The position numbers were made by a program, and so were the translations under genes. DNA of 64,000 bases, taken from assembly GCA_948567375.1 (NCBI GenBank), contig OX419757.1, forward strand, positions 58,218,001 through 58,282,000, written 5' to 3'. Every line of letters begins with the position of its first letter. The stretch's first letter is position 1. The notes beneath the pieces are model-generated. The model did not search any database. It worked only from the letters and a program-made list of their open reading frames with translations, and was not told where the DNA came from. Of this stretch, positions 46,901-58,539 are shown piece after piece. The stretch comes from Lunularia cruciata (taxonomy: Eukaryota > Streptophyta > Marchantiopsida > Lunulariales > Lunulariaceae).

Positions 46901-47329
46901 GGAAAAATTGATGCTAAGTCTGAACTATATACTTTTATTGGCATCAATGAGCATAGTGCAGGATGGTACTACTAAGCCCCTATCATGTGAAAGATCATTA
47001 CCTCACAAGATATAATCTTCTTGCACCAACATGCTCCTTTGATCCACAACAACAATAGAACCCTCATCCTTGAGGGAGAGAGTTCTTTGGCCTGGCCAAG
47101 CAAGCTTGAGTCTTCTATCACACCTGTTGTTGCACCTGAGCCTTCTATCACACCCATTGCCAAAACTCTTGCACCACACACTTTGACCCAAAAACTACTC
47201 TTGTTGACTACAAGCAACTCCTTGAAAGAGGTAAGATTGCACTAAAGTCCAATCAATCTCGGTTGAGTGCTTAAGCACATTTTTGCTTTGCAATTGTTGA
47301 TTTTGATCACGCAAGGAATTTAGAGGAGG

Positions 47330-48670
47330 TACATGCAAGGGAGGATTGGCCAGAATGGGAGAAAGATGGGAAAATAGAGATGGAACAACTAAGGATGGGA
47401 GGAAACTTTGAGTTGGGAGAATTGTCATAGGGAATGAAAGAGGTAGGATGCCCTTGGGTATTTGCTATCAAGCAAGACACCAATGGGGCTTATCATCAAA
47501 TACAAAACATGACTTGTTGTGCAAGGTTTCTCAAAAATCCATGAGTATGATTAGTTTGCCACCTATGCACCTGTTGTGCGCCTTGAGTCATTCCATGCTT
47601 GTACAACCATTGCCACTACCCAAAACCTTGACAATGATTCCATTGATTACAAAGGTACCTACCTCAAAGGGATGCTCAAGGAGACCATTTCTATGTGCCA
47701 AGCTGCAAATTATGAAGACAATACCAGGCGCATTTACATCGTGCTCAAAGTGATCTATAGACTTAAGCAAGTCAGTCGGATGTGAAACTACCTCATAATC
47801 ATATCCTCACAAACTTGCATGGTTTCAAGTGGTCCCAAGCTGACCCTTGCGTCTATAAGCCCACCAATAAGCCCACAATGGCACTACTATTTGTCAACAA
47901 TACCACACTCTTTGATGTGTGCTAGTCACTTGACAACCTCAAAGTTTGCATCTCTCATCACTTGTCCATTATGTCATTTGGCGGCCTCTGGAACTTTGTT
48001 TGCCTCCAAGTTGATAACAACAACACTACTTGCACACTCAAACTCCACCAAGCTTGGTATATCCAAACCATGTTGGAACACTTCAACATGGTAGATTGTA
48101 ACTTGGTCTCAACACTACTAGAATCTAAAATTCAAGCTCATCCCACTTCTTGAGGATGAAATCCTTGCTGACATCCCTTATGTTGAAGCCCTTGGCTCAC
48201 TCATGTATGTTACAGTGGGCACTTGTCCCAACATTGCATTTGCCATCCAAGCACTTTTCCTGTTCACCACAAGCCCCTTGCATGCTCATTGGATGGCAAT
48301 CAAACATGTCTTTCAATACCTCAAGGGAACTCTTGATGTTGGAATCACCTACAATGTGCGCTTCAATCACATATTGATAAGATATTCTCACTCAAATTGG
48401 GGTCAAGTCCTTGTCTATAGATGTTCTATTTCTGTCTATGCCTTCAAGCTTGCTGTTGGCATCATCATCAGTTGGTCTTCCAAAAATCAACCCACAGTCA
48501 CATGCTCCACCATGGAGGCTGAGTACATTACAATCATCCATGCTACTAAGGAAGCAATCTGGCTCCATTGCCTTCTCATCAAACTTGGTGTTCCCTCAAA
48601 TGGTCCCGCAACTCTCTTTGTTGATAACCAATCCTATGGCCTTCCTGCTCGACAACCAATTTCATACTAG
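47330..48670 (+). pseudogene. Copia-2 reverse transcriptase and RNase H
   Basis: RT fragments include VGCPWVFAIKQDTNG (about 47445) and KWSQADPCVYK; the YVDD box has decayed to FVNNTT. RNase H (48203-48670) keeps ITYNVRFNHILI, WSSKNQPTVTCSTMEAEYITIIHATKEAIWL and TLFVDNQSYG. Confidence 0.8.
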
Positions 48671-48850
48671 CTTGAATCACATTGACATCCATTATCATTA
48701 TGTTTGCAATTGAATCCCATCTCAAGACATTGACATCCATCACATCACCGTGTCTTGAAAGACAACTGCACGAACATGCTCACAGAGGTGCTCGCTAAAC
48801 CTACATATACTTGTCAGCTCGTGCTTGCCAACATGTCTCCTCATTGAGGA

Positions 48851-49604
48851 ATGTTGTAATCCAAAGAAATAGTATTATAATTCAAGGATTGATAAACATC
48901 ATCTTTGATCTTACCTCATTTAGTTACACACTACTTAGCTATCTGCATTTGTAGGGATATAGTTTTTCTAGTCTAATTTCTAATATAAGTACCTGCATAA
49001 TCTGCTTGATATAATCATGATTTATTTCAGTCTCATCTGCTATGTGATTTAACAACAGGTTAGGTTATGGGACCCCATAACCTGTTGGCAAATAGTAGGT
49101 GGTTTAGATCAGTTCAAGTTTCTTAGGAGCACTCGAGATTGACAATGAAAATCTTAGAACACATTAGATGTTGTATGGAGTTATGTCCCAATCGTTAGAG
49201 TTTTAGTGCACTAATTGAATACACCAAATGAAAACATGTAGTGGGGGATAGATGTCACAAATTGGAACTATTTTTATATTATAGGTAGAATAATCTCATT
49301 GCTTACCTCTATGGTATGTACATTGCTGTAATAGAATCACAATTTACACAAAAGGCAATGTTACTCTTGTTTAGAACCTAAATCATTGCCATCTAAGCCA
49401 CACATGTTGTGCTATTCTTTCTTAGAGACACACTGCTCTACCGTGAATTATAGAATCCGGACAAGAGATGGAAATGAATGTAATCACTTCACTAGGAAGT
49501 TATATAGTATTCAACCTTGCGGCGAGTGCAATTGTCTAAGACTGATTCTTTCATTTACACACCGTAACTAGATCACTTGCATATATATATGCATGCATGC
49601 ACGC
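48851..49604. other. Gene-free stretch with hairpin
   Basis: Possible 3' LTR and flank of copia-2. A hairpin at about 49051-49087 pairs CAACAGGTTA...TTATGGG with CCCATAACCTGTTG. No gene seen. Confidence 0.5.
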
Positions 49605-49647
49605 AACTTAGACTCCTTTGCCATCTAGACTCCTAAAGTACTATATA
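49605..49647 (+). repeat. Upstream end of the left PLE direct repeat
   Basis: GACTCCTTTGCC...CTCCTAAAGTACTATATA corresponds to 57820-57850 in the right repeat (CTCCTAAAGTGCTATTATATA). It is separated from the rest of the repeat (52131 onward) by the pogo element. Confidence 0.7.
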
Positions 49648-49756
49648 GAGTAAAACCTCCCAATAGTGACATACATCTGTATTGGCAATCAATGTCACTA
49701 TTGAGAGGTTGTCACTAACCTAAGGAAAGTGAGTAGCCTCTTTCACGCATTAGTCT

Positions 49757-50037
49757 TGATGATCTTGAATGTTATGGAACTTGGGTGCCTGACCTACACT
49801 TCTTTTCCCCACATCTCGCTATTTATCAGCGTGAGTCTAGATGAGCATTCTGGAACTTGGGTGCTATTTATCCACGTGAGTCTAGAACGGTTTTGAGTAT
49901 TCTAGAACTTGGATGCCCGACCTACACACCTTTTTCCCACTCTTGCTATTTATCAGCATGAGTCTCAATGTTCTTGAGCATTTTGGAACTTGGGTGCCCG
50001 ACCTACACACCTTTTTCCCACTCTTGCTATCTTTCCT
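49757..50037 (+). repeat. Tandem repeats in the pogo 5' region
   Basis: Three to four imperfect copies of a block containing GGAACTTGGGTGCCCGACC and CTATTTATCAGCGTGAGTCT, spaced about 45-95 bp, between the left inverted repeat and the transposase. Confidence 0.8.
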
Positions 50038-50103
50038 TTTGATCGCACTGTGATTGGTGTTGGGTTATTGTATTGCTGAATTTGAATTCTATTATCTACA
50101 TGC

Positions 50104-51704
50104 ATGTTAGTTAATGTCAAGAAGCGTAGGCGTTTGGACATGATGATGAAGTTGGAGGTTATCAATTTTCTCAGTCAACCGGGAGCCACCCATGAACAAG
50201 CGGCATTGCATTTTGTAGTTGCGCAGCTGACCATGACCAAAATCTGGAAAGAGAGGGAACTCATTAAGCAGGTGGCATTTGATTTGAATCAAATTGGTTT
50301 GAAAAAAGTCTTGCCATCAACTAGAGTGCAATTGCTTATAGATATGGTGCATCAATGGCATATGCATGTTGAGATTGATGCACACACGCTGAATGTGACT
50401 GGTGAGGTGCTCAAGAATAAGGCTTTATTTTTTAGAGATAAGATCTTGTAGGACCTTACCAAATGTTGAAACCATCAAACATAGTTGCTTGGCATGCATT
50501 TGTTGCCTTGAATGGATGGCTTGAGAAGTATTGGAATTGTGTCTTGAAAACTAGCAAGAAGAAGTGTGGAGAACACAATAGCCTCAATTTGATGTAGGTT
50601 GAGAAGCATTTGCATGAAATTTGTGAAATGTTGAATGATGTCCCTCTTGAATGCATTATCAACATTGACGAGTTAGCTTTACAACATTGCACCGCATCAT
50701 CAAGATCATTCTACACAGTCAATACGGATGGTCATGGTGTCAAGTGTAGCAAAGAACAAATCACAATGACTCTTAGAGTTAGCACTTCAAGCAAGAAGTT
50801 TTTCACTCAAGTTATTACAAAGAGCACATGTCCTCGTGCTTTGAAGAATATTCTTGATATAAATAAGACGTTTGGTATTATTTAAAACCACCAAGCCAAA
50901 ACTTGGCAAGACACGTCCTAGTATATGCGCTTGCTGCACATATACAACAAAATTGCCAAGCAACGCAACATCTTCTATATCCTCCAAGATAACTATTCAT
51001 CACATGTTTATGCGGCTAAAAATTTTGATCCAACGGGCTCACAAGAAATGCTCTTCAAGTATCAGAACTTATGCATCATTTTCTTCCCACAAAATGCTAC
51101 TAGCAATTGTCAACCTCTTGATCAAGGTGTCATTCACTCTTTCAAATCACACTTTCACCGTGCCCAACTGAACCATCTTCTTTCTAAGTATGAAATCTGG
51201 CAAACTAGTAAACGTGCACTTGCTTCTCAATTTCCAATCAATAACCATATGCACTTGCACAACATGCTTAATTTGGTCAAATCAGCATCAAATGGTGTCA
51301 AAGAGAACACTATTTGACTGTGTTTTGTCAAAGCAAATTGTCTCCATGTTATTACAAATGTCATTGCCAATAAGTATATCAATCACTTTGCACCTAGCTC
51401 TAATCAAGCTGTCGATGATTTAGTGATAATGTTGAGAGAAATTTAATTGGAGGAATCTTTCTCGGCATCATTGGGTCTTGATGACAAAAATTTTGAACAG
51501 GTTGTTCAAGAACTCATTGAAATGGATGTGCTTGATGCTACTGATGATGATGATAACATTGTCCAGTCTGTTTTTGAACAACACAACCTAATGCAAAATT
51601 CCAGAAATATTGATGATGATGATGATGAAGAGATCCCACCTTTGATAAGAGTTGAGCAAGCAAATTGGTCTATCACGGATTTAATCAACTTTCTCTCTCC
51701 CTAA
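50104..51704 (+). pseudogene. pogo/Tigger transposase, broken
   Basis: 50104-50451 encodes the N-terminal HTH (KKRRRLDMMMKLEVINFL, then THEQAALHF and STRVQLLIDMV). The catalytic domain (DDE_1) follows in other frames. First Asp is in INIDELALQHC (50667), then KEQITMTLRVSTSSKKFF. Second Asp is in ILQDNYSSH (50988) and third in NCQPLDQGVIHSFK (51120). The Asp2-Asp3 distance is about 43 residues. The acidic C-terminus (51447-51704) has runs of Asp. All three catalytic Asp codons survive, but stops and frameshifts break the frame in at least three places. Confidence 0.9.
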
Positions 51705-52130
51705 TCATTGCTATCTCTAGAACTTCAAAGCAACCTGCTTTCCAACCTTCAAAAAGCTCATCGGCCGTTCATTCATCAACAGAAATTTTAGGAAAATAGG
51801 TTGCTGAAACAATTTGTATTATCGATGTATTGTAGCTCGGACCAACCAGAATAACTTTAGTCAATGGAGAGAACTATTGGGATTTGAAGTTTAATAAAGA
51901 TGCCACATTAATCCATTGCACATTCCTCTTTCACACAACCCATAATAGCGCTCATGAAATACAAATAGGATGTTACTTCCATATTTACACTATAGAACTG
52001 TCACTATTGCCCAGTTGTGACATATTGTTATTATTGGGCATATTTACTAGGTCTAGACTAAATGTTCTTGGTCAATAATGAGAGGATGTTACTCATACGA
52101 GTTGGCACTATTGGGAGGTTTTACTTTGTA

Positions 52131-52760
52131 TATATATTGAATACCATTATTTGACTTTTTCTACCATGTGGAGTGTGAGCATATGCTTATGGACACATGG
52201 ACTCTGATTATGGACTTCTGGTCCACTTGGTCCTTCACTTCATATGAGGCTGAATTTGCCTCCATGCTTTGCCTTTTTGCAAGATGCCCTAAATTTTTTT
52301 GGTGCTTATTTGCTTCTTTGTTTGCCTTTTTTTCTCTTGCTTGACTTGCCTAAGTCCCTTCATGTGTAGCACTGAGGTTTCTTGCTCCCCACTTGTCCCT
52401 TCCCGTGCAATGCTGAAGTTTCTTGCAATGATGTTTCTTGCACTAATGTTTCTTGTTTCCCACTACTTCTAAGTGGCACTTTAGGAGAGCAACCAAGTTT
52501 CCCTTGGCACTCATGAGTTTTCAAGTAGAAACTTGACACAAGGGTTACTAACAATTGCTCAGCTACTTTGCATGAGGAACTGATGAAGTCACAAGTTTTT
52601 TTGTGGAGGTTTACTATGGCCGCCTTTTGCTTCCCTTAGTTTTTTAGCATCTCAAGACTCCAGTGTCCATAGTGTTGGTTGTGATATTATTTATATCCTA
52701 TCCTCTTATTCTTTGCTCTTGTTACCATTTTACATTTTGACCCATTTCTGCAACCACATC
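52131..52760 (+). repeat. Left PLE direct repeat (pseudo-LTR), main part
   Basis: It matches 57919-58539 at high identity from ATACCATTATTTGAC through TTATATCCTATCCTCTTA to CATCATTTGA. The two copies start about 5.8 kb apart and are in the same direction. Confidence 0.88.
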
Positions 52761-54615
52761 ATTTGAGAACTCTTATTTTGTTCCACTCCTCTATTCCCCA
52801 ACTAATTCCCTCCATAGTATTTTCCCTTTGCTCTTTGATTGCTTCTTGCTTTGTCCTCTAGTGTCTACATTGTTTCTACCCAACTTTGCTCATGTTTTTC
52901 ATCTTTGTTCATGCACTGCTTACGGGAGTGCTCTTACATCACATTTCCTATTCCTCACTATAGTTTGCATAGATGCTCTAGATTTCATGTTCTTTACTAG
53001 TCCTTTGGCCATCAATTATGCTTGTGATGCAGGCTGCATTTGATGCATTCTACCTCAGTGCTTTAACACTACTCTAGCATTGTGATTCATGTACATATCA
53101 CTTATCAACCATTTGCACTTCATGAGTTTTGGATACCCCGTTCCCAGAATAGCTTCTGTTCTCGTATACCAATATATACCATGTTGGCACTATGAGACCA
53201 CAATGCTAGGGTTTGTGCTCAGCCGTCTCTCTGTTTTAGTTGGAAACAGATCATCTATTTCTTCATTAAAACATTTGGACCACACAACAATAGGTGATTA
53301 GGACAGGTAAGTTCATGCATTACTGCTTATTTTATCATTGAATGGATTTGTTTCTCATCTAATGTACTCATTGTTTCAAATAAGACTTTTGCTCCTCCCT
53401 TCTCTACATGCCTCCATGGTTTTATTCCAGTAATTCCTTTTGTCACATTCACCCCCTTGCTGCATGTTATATCTTCATTTCACTTCCTTCATTTTGTCTC
53501 CCTTCATACCCTCTCTCTTCATACCTTCAAGCCTTGTTCAATGTTCACCTAGTCAATGCCTGTTATATCTTCTTCTTCACTTCACTCCCTTCATTCCATC
53601 TCCCTTCATACATACCCCCTCCCTTCATACCGTCAAGCCTTGTTTCATGTCCACCTACTTTATCCTTGAAGCCTTGCTCCAGGGCCAGCGATGCTTACGA
53701 CCTCTATTTGTTCTTGTTCATGTGCTTGGATCTATCTACCTTGAAATGTGAATGAGTCTATTACAGTCTCTATCTTTGTTTAGTCCTCCTCATTCTATTT
53801 ATTTTTTGACCAGTCTCTAGGTTCAAATCAGACTCCTCTGGTCTGCCATTTATTGCTTCATTGCGCTTGTTTCATCCTTGTTTCTTGGACCTTGTTGACT
53901 CACCTCCGCCCATGTTATACTTATTGTTCATAGTTGTTGTTCTTCCCAAGGTTCACCACTAACATTGTGTTTTTTACAAGTCCATCTGATTCTATTTATT
54001 GATATCCTTGTTGTGGGGTCCACATCAACCTCCTTTGGTTTGCCACTTTCTGCTCATAGCATTCATTTCATCCTTGTTTCTTGTAGCATGTTGACTCATC
54101 TCTGTCCACATCAACCAAACTGTTCATAGTCATTATTCTGCCTACGTACCGTGGTAATTCACCTCTGTCCACATCAGCCAAACTGTTCATAGTCACTATT
54201 CTGCCTACGTACCATGGTGACTCACCTCCATCCATGTCAGATTTACGGTTCTTGGTCATTGTTCTGCCCATTTTAGGCATTTCTTTGTGACTCACCTTGT
54301 GGCACATCAACACAACTCCTATTACCCGTCATGGGATTTATAGCTTTACCCACCTCTCTTTCACCTGTGCCTTACCTTTTTCATGTGGTACACATGTGGA
54401 CCTCTCTGCATGGACTTACCTTTTTCAGATCAATCTCTACATTGAACCTTATGCATAATTTCCCATTCCCTCCAAAAAGAATTGATTGGTTCATGATTAG
54501 GACACATTTACTCACCAGTCATTTTTCTACAAACCCTGACCCCATTCTACAGCAGTTAAGGGCTTTGAGATTTTTCCATACAGCAAATTTTTTGCATCTT
54601 CATCCCTTAAATGAC
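52761..54615 (+). other. PLE 5' region with minisatellites
   Basis: No clear domain. Two tandem repeat blocks occur. About 53440-53660 has two units with CTTCATACC and AAGCCTTGTT. About 54094-54270 has about three units of 68-69 bp containing AACTGTTCATAGTCA and TGCCTACGTACC. An open frame at 54331-54672 runs in phase into the GIY-YIG motif and is probably the N-terminal part of the PLE protein. Confidence 0.65.
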
Positions 54616-54640
54616 TTTGGAATTATATACGTCATTTACT

Positions 54641-55067
54641 TTGTAAAAGACCGAATCCAAGGAGAGAAATAGGAGAATGGAAACTCACATGGGGACACTT
54701 GAATGAAGGAAAACTCAGAATGCCTAGCATGAGCTTTGGCTTTGGTATTTATAGGTAGCATACAAGGCCCTTAAGAAGCTTCTCAAGAAGCTTCCTCAAG
54801 CCGCTTTCTTAGAGTGCAAGCCAAGTTAACTAGGAAGCTTCTCAAGAAGCTTCCTTCTAGAAGCCGCCTACTTGGCGTGCAAGCTAAGCTAGTTGGAAGC
54901 TTCTAAAAGCTTCCTTCTAGATGCTACTTACTTGAGTTGCAAGCTAAGCTAGCCGAGGAGCTTCCCAAGAAGCTTCATAGATACTTCCAGAATATTCTAG
55001 GCTAATTTGTCTTATGTGCTACTTCTTAAGCCCGACTAACTTCGTCGCTAAACTCCATATTGTTACA
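54641..55067 (-). repeat. Solo LTR of the element F family
   Basis: 427 bp, TTGTAAAAGACC to CCATATTGTTACA on the plus strand, with 4-bp duplication TACT at 54637-54640 and 55068-55071. The inner part matches the partial LTR at 23618-23879. Sense is minus, with a TATA box TATAAATA at plus 54746-54753. Confidence 0.9.
54775..54997 (-). promoter_or_regulatory. Array of heat-shock-element-like motifs in the LTR
   Basis: GAAGCTTC (GAAnnTTC) occurs at 54775, 54787, 54834, 54846, 54896 and 54969. TTCTAGAA is at 54855. A three-module TTCnnGAAnnTTC is at 54985-54997. All lie upstream of the TATA box in the sense direction (minus). This is the layout of a heat-shock-factor-driven promoter; activity is inferred. 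Confidence 0.6.
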
Positions 55068-55471
55068 TACTCTATGCATAATGGCAAATGCTATGTGGGC
55101 CAAACAATAGGTTCTACTTTTTAATGCTTCCAACAACACTACCACTTGGGAAAATATCTCTTTGTTCTTCTTCTTCTACTTTTGAATTTACTCCTTTGAT
55201 GGCAGCAATGGCCAAATTTGGGTTCCAAAGCTTCCAACTGTTTGCTATGGTCAAGGTACCTCTAGGCACTCACTTTAGAGATTTTGCCAACATGGAGGAG
55301 CTATTTTGGATCCATCTCCTCAACTGTTGGACTCCTCAAGGGTACAATGTTTGTGGAAGAGCTTCTCACATCCACTTTTGGAGTAATCTAAGAGTAAACA
55401 CCCTTTTCCTCTCTTCTATCACACCTTCCGTTTCTTCTTCCTAGAATCATTCTTCCCTTTCTACACCCCAT

Positions 55472-56329
55472 GTGGCCACCTCTCTCATTTCTCGTAGATA
55501 TGCATACAAAGACTACTTTCGCAAAATTTCTCATCTCTTTACAATGTTTGACTTTGATACACTCTTTGATTCCTTTCTTGCCCATTTTAGAGTTTGGAAC
55601 TTACTGCACATCATTCATGTCCTTAAAACAACTCCTTCTACACTTTTACTCAAGATTGAGTCTAATATCACTACACTCCTCCAACTCCATTTCCTTTTTC
55701 TCTCTCCATACCTCTCAAACCAAAGATCTTCTCCATACATTTGTCCCATCTTTATCATCTTCCATTTTACCTCTAAGGAGATAGACAAAGCTCGTTTACA
55801 ATCTTTGTTGCAAGACTCAAAAGTCTTACAATCTTTACCTCCAAGTACTCCATTTACTATCTCCATTGTTGCTTTTAAGTACGAGAAAACTCTAGGTCAT
55901 TTACACTTTAGCTTTGCCTCACTATCACGTAAGATATCAAATTTTTCTTGTCCTCCTTCTCCTTGTAGTTGTCTTCATCATCCAAGTTTCATTAACCCTT
56001 CATATGGACATGTCATTACAAGTTTGCTTCAGATTTTACCTTCCTCCACCATATCACTTCTCTTCTCTAGAGGAACCAAGTCTTGTATTTCGCCCACCTT
56101 TACTTTCATTGCTATTCAAACTTGCATTTGTAACTTTGTTCTTTCTTATGAAGCAATCCTAGGCACCAAAGTTATTTTTGACCAATGGAAAGTAACCTGT
56201 CTACAAAAAGTTAAACTTTTACTCAATCTCCCTCCCATTTTGGATGATTTCGATTTTGTAGATTCCTTTCCACTCATGATAGAAAACTTCTTGCTCATTT
56301 CAAGTCCCATTTCATTATTACTTATATAG
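55472..56329 (+). pseudogene. PLE linker/N-terminal RT region
   Basis: 285 open codons between the nuclease and the RT. The part GHVITSLLQILP...LLFSRGTK (about residues 180-205) and EAILGTKVIFDQWKVTCLQKVKLL fit the conserved stretch before the RT fingers in this PLE group (GHVVTGDL... then SKGPKYR). Frame breaks at both ends separate it from GIY-YIG and RT. Confidence 0.6.
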
Positions 56330-57680
56330 ACAAGTGTCTTAACAATTTTGTATTTGTTTGTGGACAATTTTACATTCAGACTTTACTTAACAAGCTTCAT
56401 TCTCCTTCAACTACATATAAACACTCACTCACCCCTCAAACCCAGCTCTTACTTTCTCACCACAGTTTCAATACTTCTTAGGGATTTTGCACTTCCAAGG
56501 ATTTTGAGAAACTCCCGTACTTGTGTTGTGCTTGGAAATTCCATAAGTCTCTTGTTGTTCCTAGGTTCATTGTTGTAGGATACTCTACTTCATTATCTGA
56601 ACTTTCTTGCTGGCTCAACTCCTTCTTCAAAGCACTGCTACCTTTTGCAAACAACCTCTCAATGAATGAATACTTATATGTGGGGTTGTTGATCAACTCT
56701 AGTTGGATCTTGGATGACTCTTCCAGAGTTCCAGTTTTACTTGAGAAGGTGCAAAGATTATGCAAGACTAGATCCTCTACTCCCCCAGCCTATGGTTCGC
56801 AATAGACTCATGCCACCTTGGAGAAAGTTCTTTTTTCAAATTTTTGATTTCACTACCCTTTATACAAAGATCCACCTCAATGATCTCAAAACAAGGCTGT
56901 CTACTCTCATCAGATCTATTTCCATTATAGGTTCACTCTAAATCAGGAAACGGTGTTGCTTGTTGAGACCTCTACACTTGACTTCAAATATAGATGGCTT
57001 AAAAACAAAAACAATATCTCTCAATTGGCAAAACACCTTGAATTAATGGTTGTTGATCAGGAATTGCTTATCTTTTGGATGTTTTTCCTTTTTGATAACC
57101 TCTACATCACTTTCAAGAATCAGCTCTTTTGTCAAGAGATTGGGATTCCTATAAGGACACCTTGTGCTTTCTTCATGGCTAACCAATACCTCTTCACCTA
57201 TGAACTTGATTTCATATGCAGATTACTAGATGCCAATAATGTTGTCATGTTGCACGACCTGTCCCAAGTTTGCAAATATGTCGATGATCGTCTTGTGGTA
57301 GGCTTGGGACTTGATCATTTCACAAATTTCATGTATAAGGATGCTTCTTCCAAAGATGGTGGAATATATCCTAGACTTTCCCCTGAGTTAGTCGAAACTC
57401 ATGTTGGCACTCATTGTGATTATCTTGACTGTCGCATCACATAGGACAACTTCAACATCTTTGCCTCTATCTATGATTAAAATGAGCTGCCTCACTTTGC
57501 TCAGATCAAGATAATCTCACTCCCTCATGTTCTTTCTGATATTTCCTCCAATTGTAAATTAGGGATTATAAAATCAAAGTTTGTTAAATATAGACATCTA
57601 TGTAATTCCCAAAAGTCATACCTTTCAACTTGTAGGAAACTTATAGATAGCTTTGTCTCCAAAAATTAAGCTCTTCACCT
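56330..57680 (+). pseudogene. PLE reverse transcriptase, frameshifted
   Basis: Pieces in order. About 56505-56575 has LPYLCCAWKFHKSLVVPRFIV (RT fingers). About 56834-56880 has FDFTTLYTKIHLNDLK (motif A, Asp at 56846). 57142-57165 has GIPIRTPC, in place of GIPMGTNCAP (motif B). 57277-57300 has CKYVDDRLV (motif C, catalytic Asp pair at 57283-57288). Then PELVETHVGTHCDYLDCRI, and about 57550-57605 SNCKLGIIKSKFVKYRHLC, the conserved thumb tail. Several stops; not functional. Confidence 0.85.
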
Positions 57681-57839
57681 GATCCAAAAAAAATTTGCTC
57701 TATCTTACAAAAAGAAAACAATATCCATGGTTATCATTGGCTTAGTATCTACAAAGATTTGAGAACATTTGTTCTTTTTGCCAGGCCCCCGCTTGGCAAA
57801 AGCTCATTTTCAAGCCCACCATCTTGACTCCTAAAGTGC

Positions 57840-57843
<4 letters not shown>

Positions 57844-57918
<75 letters not shown>
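57844..57918. repeat. (TA)n microsatellite at the PLE 3' end
   Basis: About 37 TA units after AAAGTGCTAT. The corresponding place in the left repeat holds a short TA tract that received the pogo insertion. Confidence 0.95.
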
Positions 57919-57923
<5 letters not shown>

Positions 57924-58539
57924 CCATTATTTGACTTTTTCTGCTAGGTGGATTGTGATTGTATGCTTATGGACACATGGACTCTGATTATGGACACGTG
58001 GTCCACCTGGTCCTTCGCTTCATACGAGGCTGAATTTGCCTCCATGCTTGCACTTTCGCAAGATGCCCTAAAAGAATTTAGTGCTCTTATTTGCTTCTCT
58101 ATTTGCCTTTGTTTCTCTTGCTTGACTTGCCTAAGTCCCTTCCTATGTAGCACTGAGGTTTCTTGCTCCCCACTCATCCCTTCTCGTGCAGCGCTGAGTT
58201 TTCTTGCAATGATGTTTCTTGTTTCCCACTACTTTTGAGTGGCACTTTAGGGGAGCAACCAAGTTTGCCATGGCACCCATGAGTTTTCAAGCATAAACTT
58301 GGTCCGAGAGGAACTGACAATTGCTCAGATACTTTGGCACTGCATGAGGCACTAATAAAGTCTCATGGGTTTTTGTGGAGGCTTACTGTGGCCACCTTTT
58401 GCTTCCCTTAGTTGTTTAGCATCTCAAGACTCTAGCGTCCATAGCGCTGGTTGTGATATTATTTATATCCTATCCTCTTACACTTTGCTCTCGTTACCCA
58501 TATACACTTTGACCCATTTTTGCAGCTGCATCATCTGAA
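57919..58539 (+). repeat. Right PLE direct repeat (pseudo-LTR)
   Basis: About 620 bp matching 52138-52760. It ends at GCATCATCTGA. Confidence 0.88.

Larger units (their letters stand above)
44240..48850 (+). mobile_element. Copia-2: decayed Ty1/copia retrotransposon
   Basis: Gag, protease tail, integrase, RT and RNase H of a Ty1/copia element follow in order, all out of frame in places. The family differs from copia-1 (gag of the ILFALLTSWDTFI / ILQEEASR type). A possible 3' LTR starts near 48853 (TGTTGTAATCC). I cannot define matching LTRs with confidence. A foreign-looking insert occupies 45108-45850. Confidence 0.8.
49648..52128 (+). mobile_element. pogo/Tigger-type DNA transposon
   Basis: 2.48 kb with terminal inverted repeats (AGTAAAACCTCCCAATAGTG at 49649; reverse complement at 52108-52126). 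It is flanked by TA on both sides (49646-49647 and 52129-52130). Subterminal inverted pieces (TGTCACTATTGAGAGG) extend the ends. It encodes a CENP-B-like HTH and a DDD transposase in broken frames. It sits in the TA tract of the left PLE repeat. Confidence 0.92.
54616..55370 (+). pseudogene. PLE GIY-YIG endonuclease domain, split by a solo LTR
   Basis: Left of the LTR, 54619-54639 encodes GIIYVIY. Right of it, after the repeated TACT, 55085-55105 encodes KCYVGQT. These are the two halves of the GIY-YIG motif, in register once the LTR and one target copy are ignored. Downstream come a FQQHYH segment (about 55127; the usual Arg is lost beside a stop), FGFQSFQLFAMVKV, and MEELFWIHLLNCWTPQGYNV (55292-55351). 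The last holds the metal-binding Glu and the typical N-x-x-x-P-x-G-x-N end. Stop and frameshift near 55122. Confidence 0.85.

Noticed and set aside
49051-49087. Hairpin as a transcription terminator
   Set aside because: Plant nuclear genes do not use such terminators. More likely part of a repeat end.
52570-52620. Hammerhead ribozyme, as found in some PLE repeats
   Set aside because: CTGATGA is present at 52580-52586 with a weak CAC/GTG stem, but the GAAA box is missing. The right repeat has CTAATAA. No complete core could be built.
54068-54313. Minus-strand repeat protein (GRIVTMNSLADVDRGE)
   Set aside because: It is the reverse reading of a 68-69-bp minisatellite inside the PLE 5' region.
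57742-57927. Protein with long Tyr-Ile repeat
   Set aside because: Translation of the (TA)n microsatellite.
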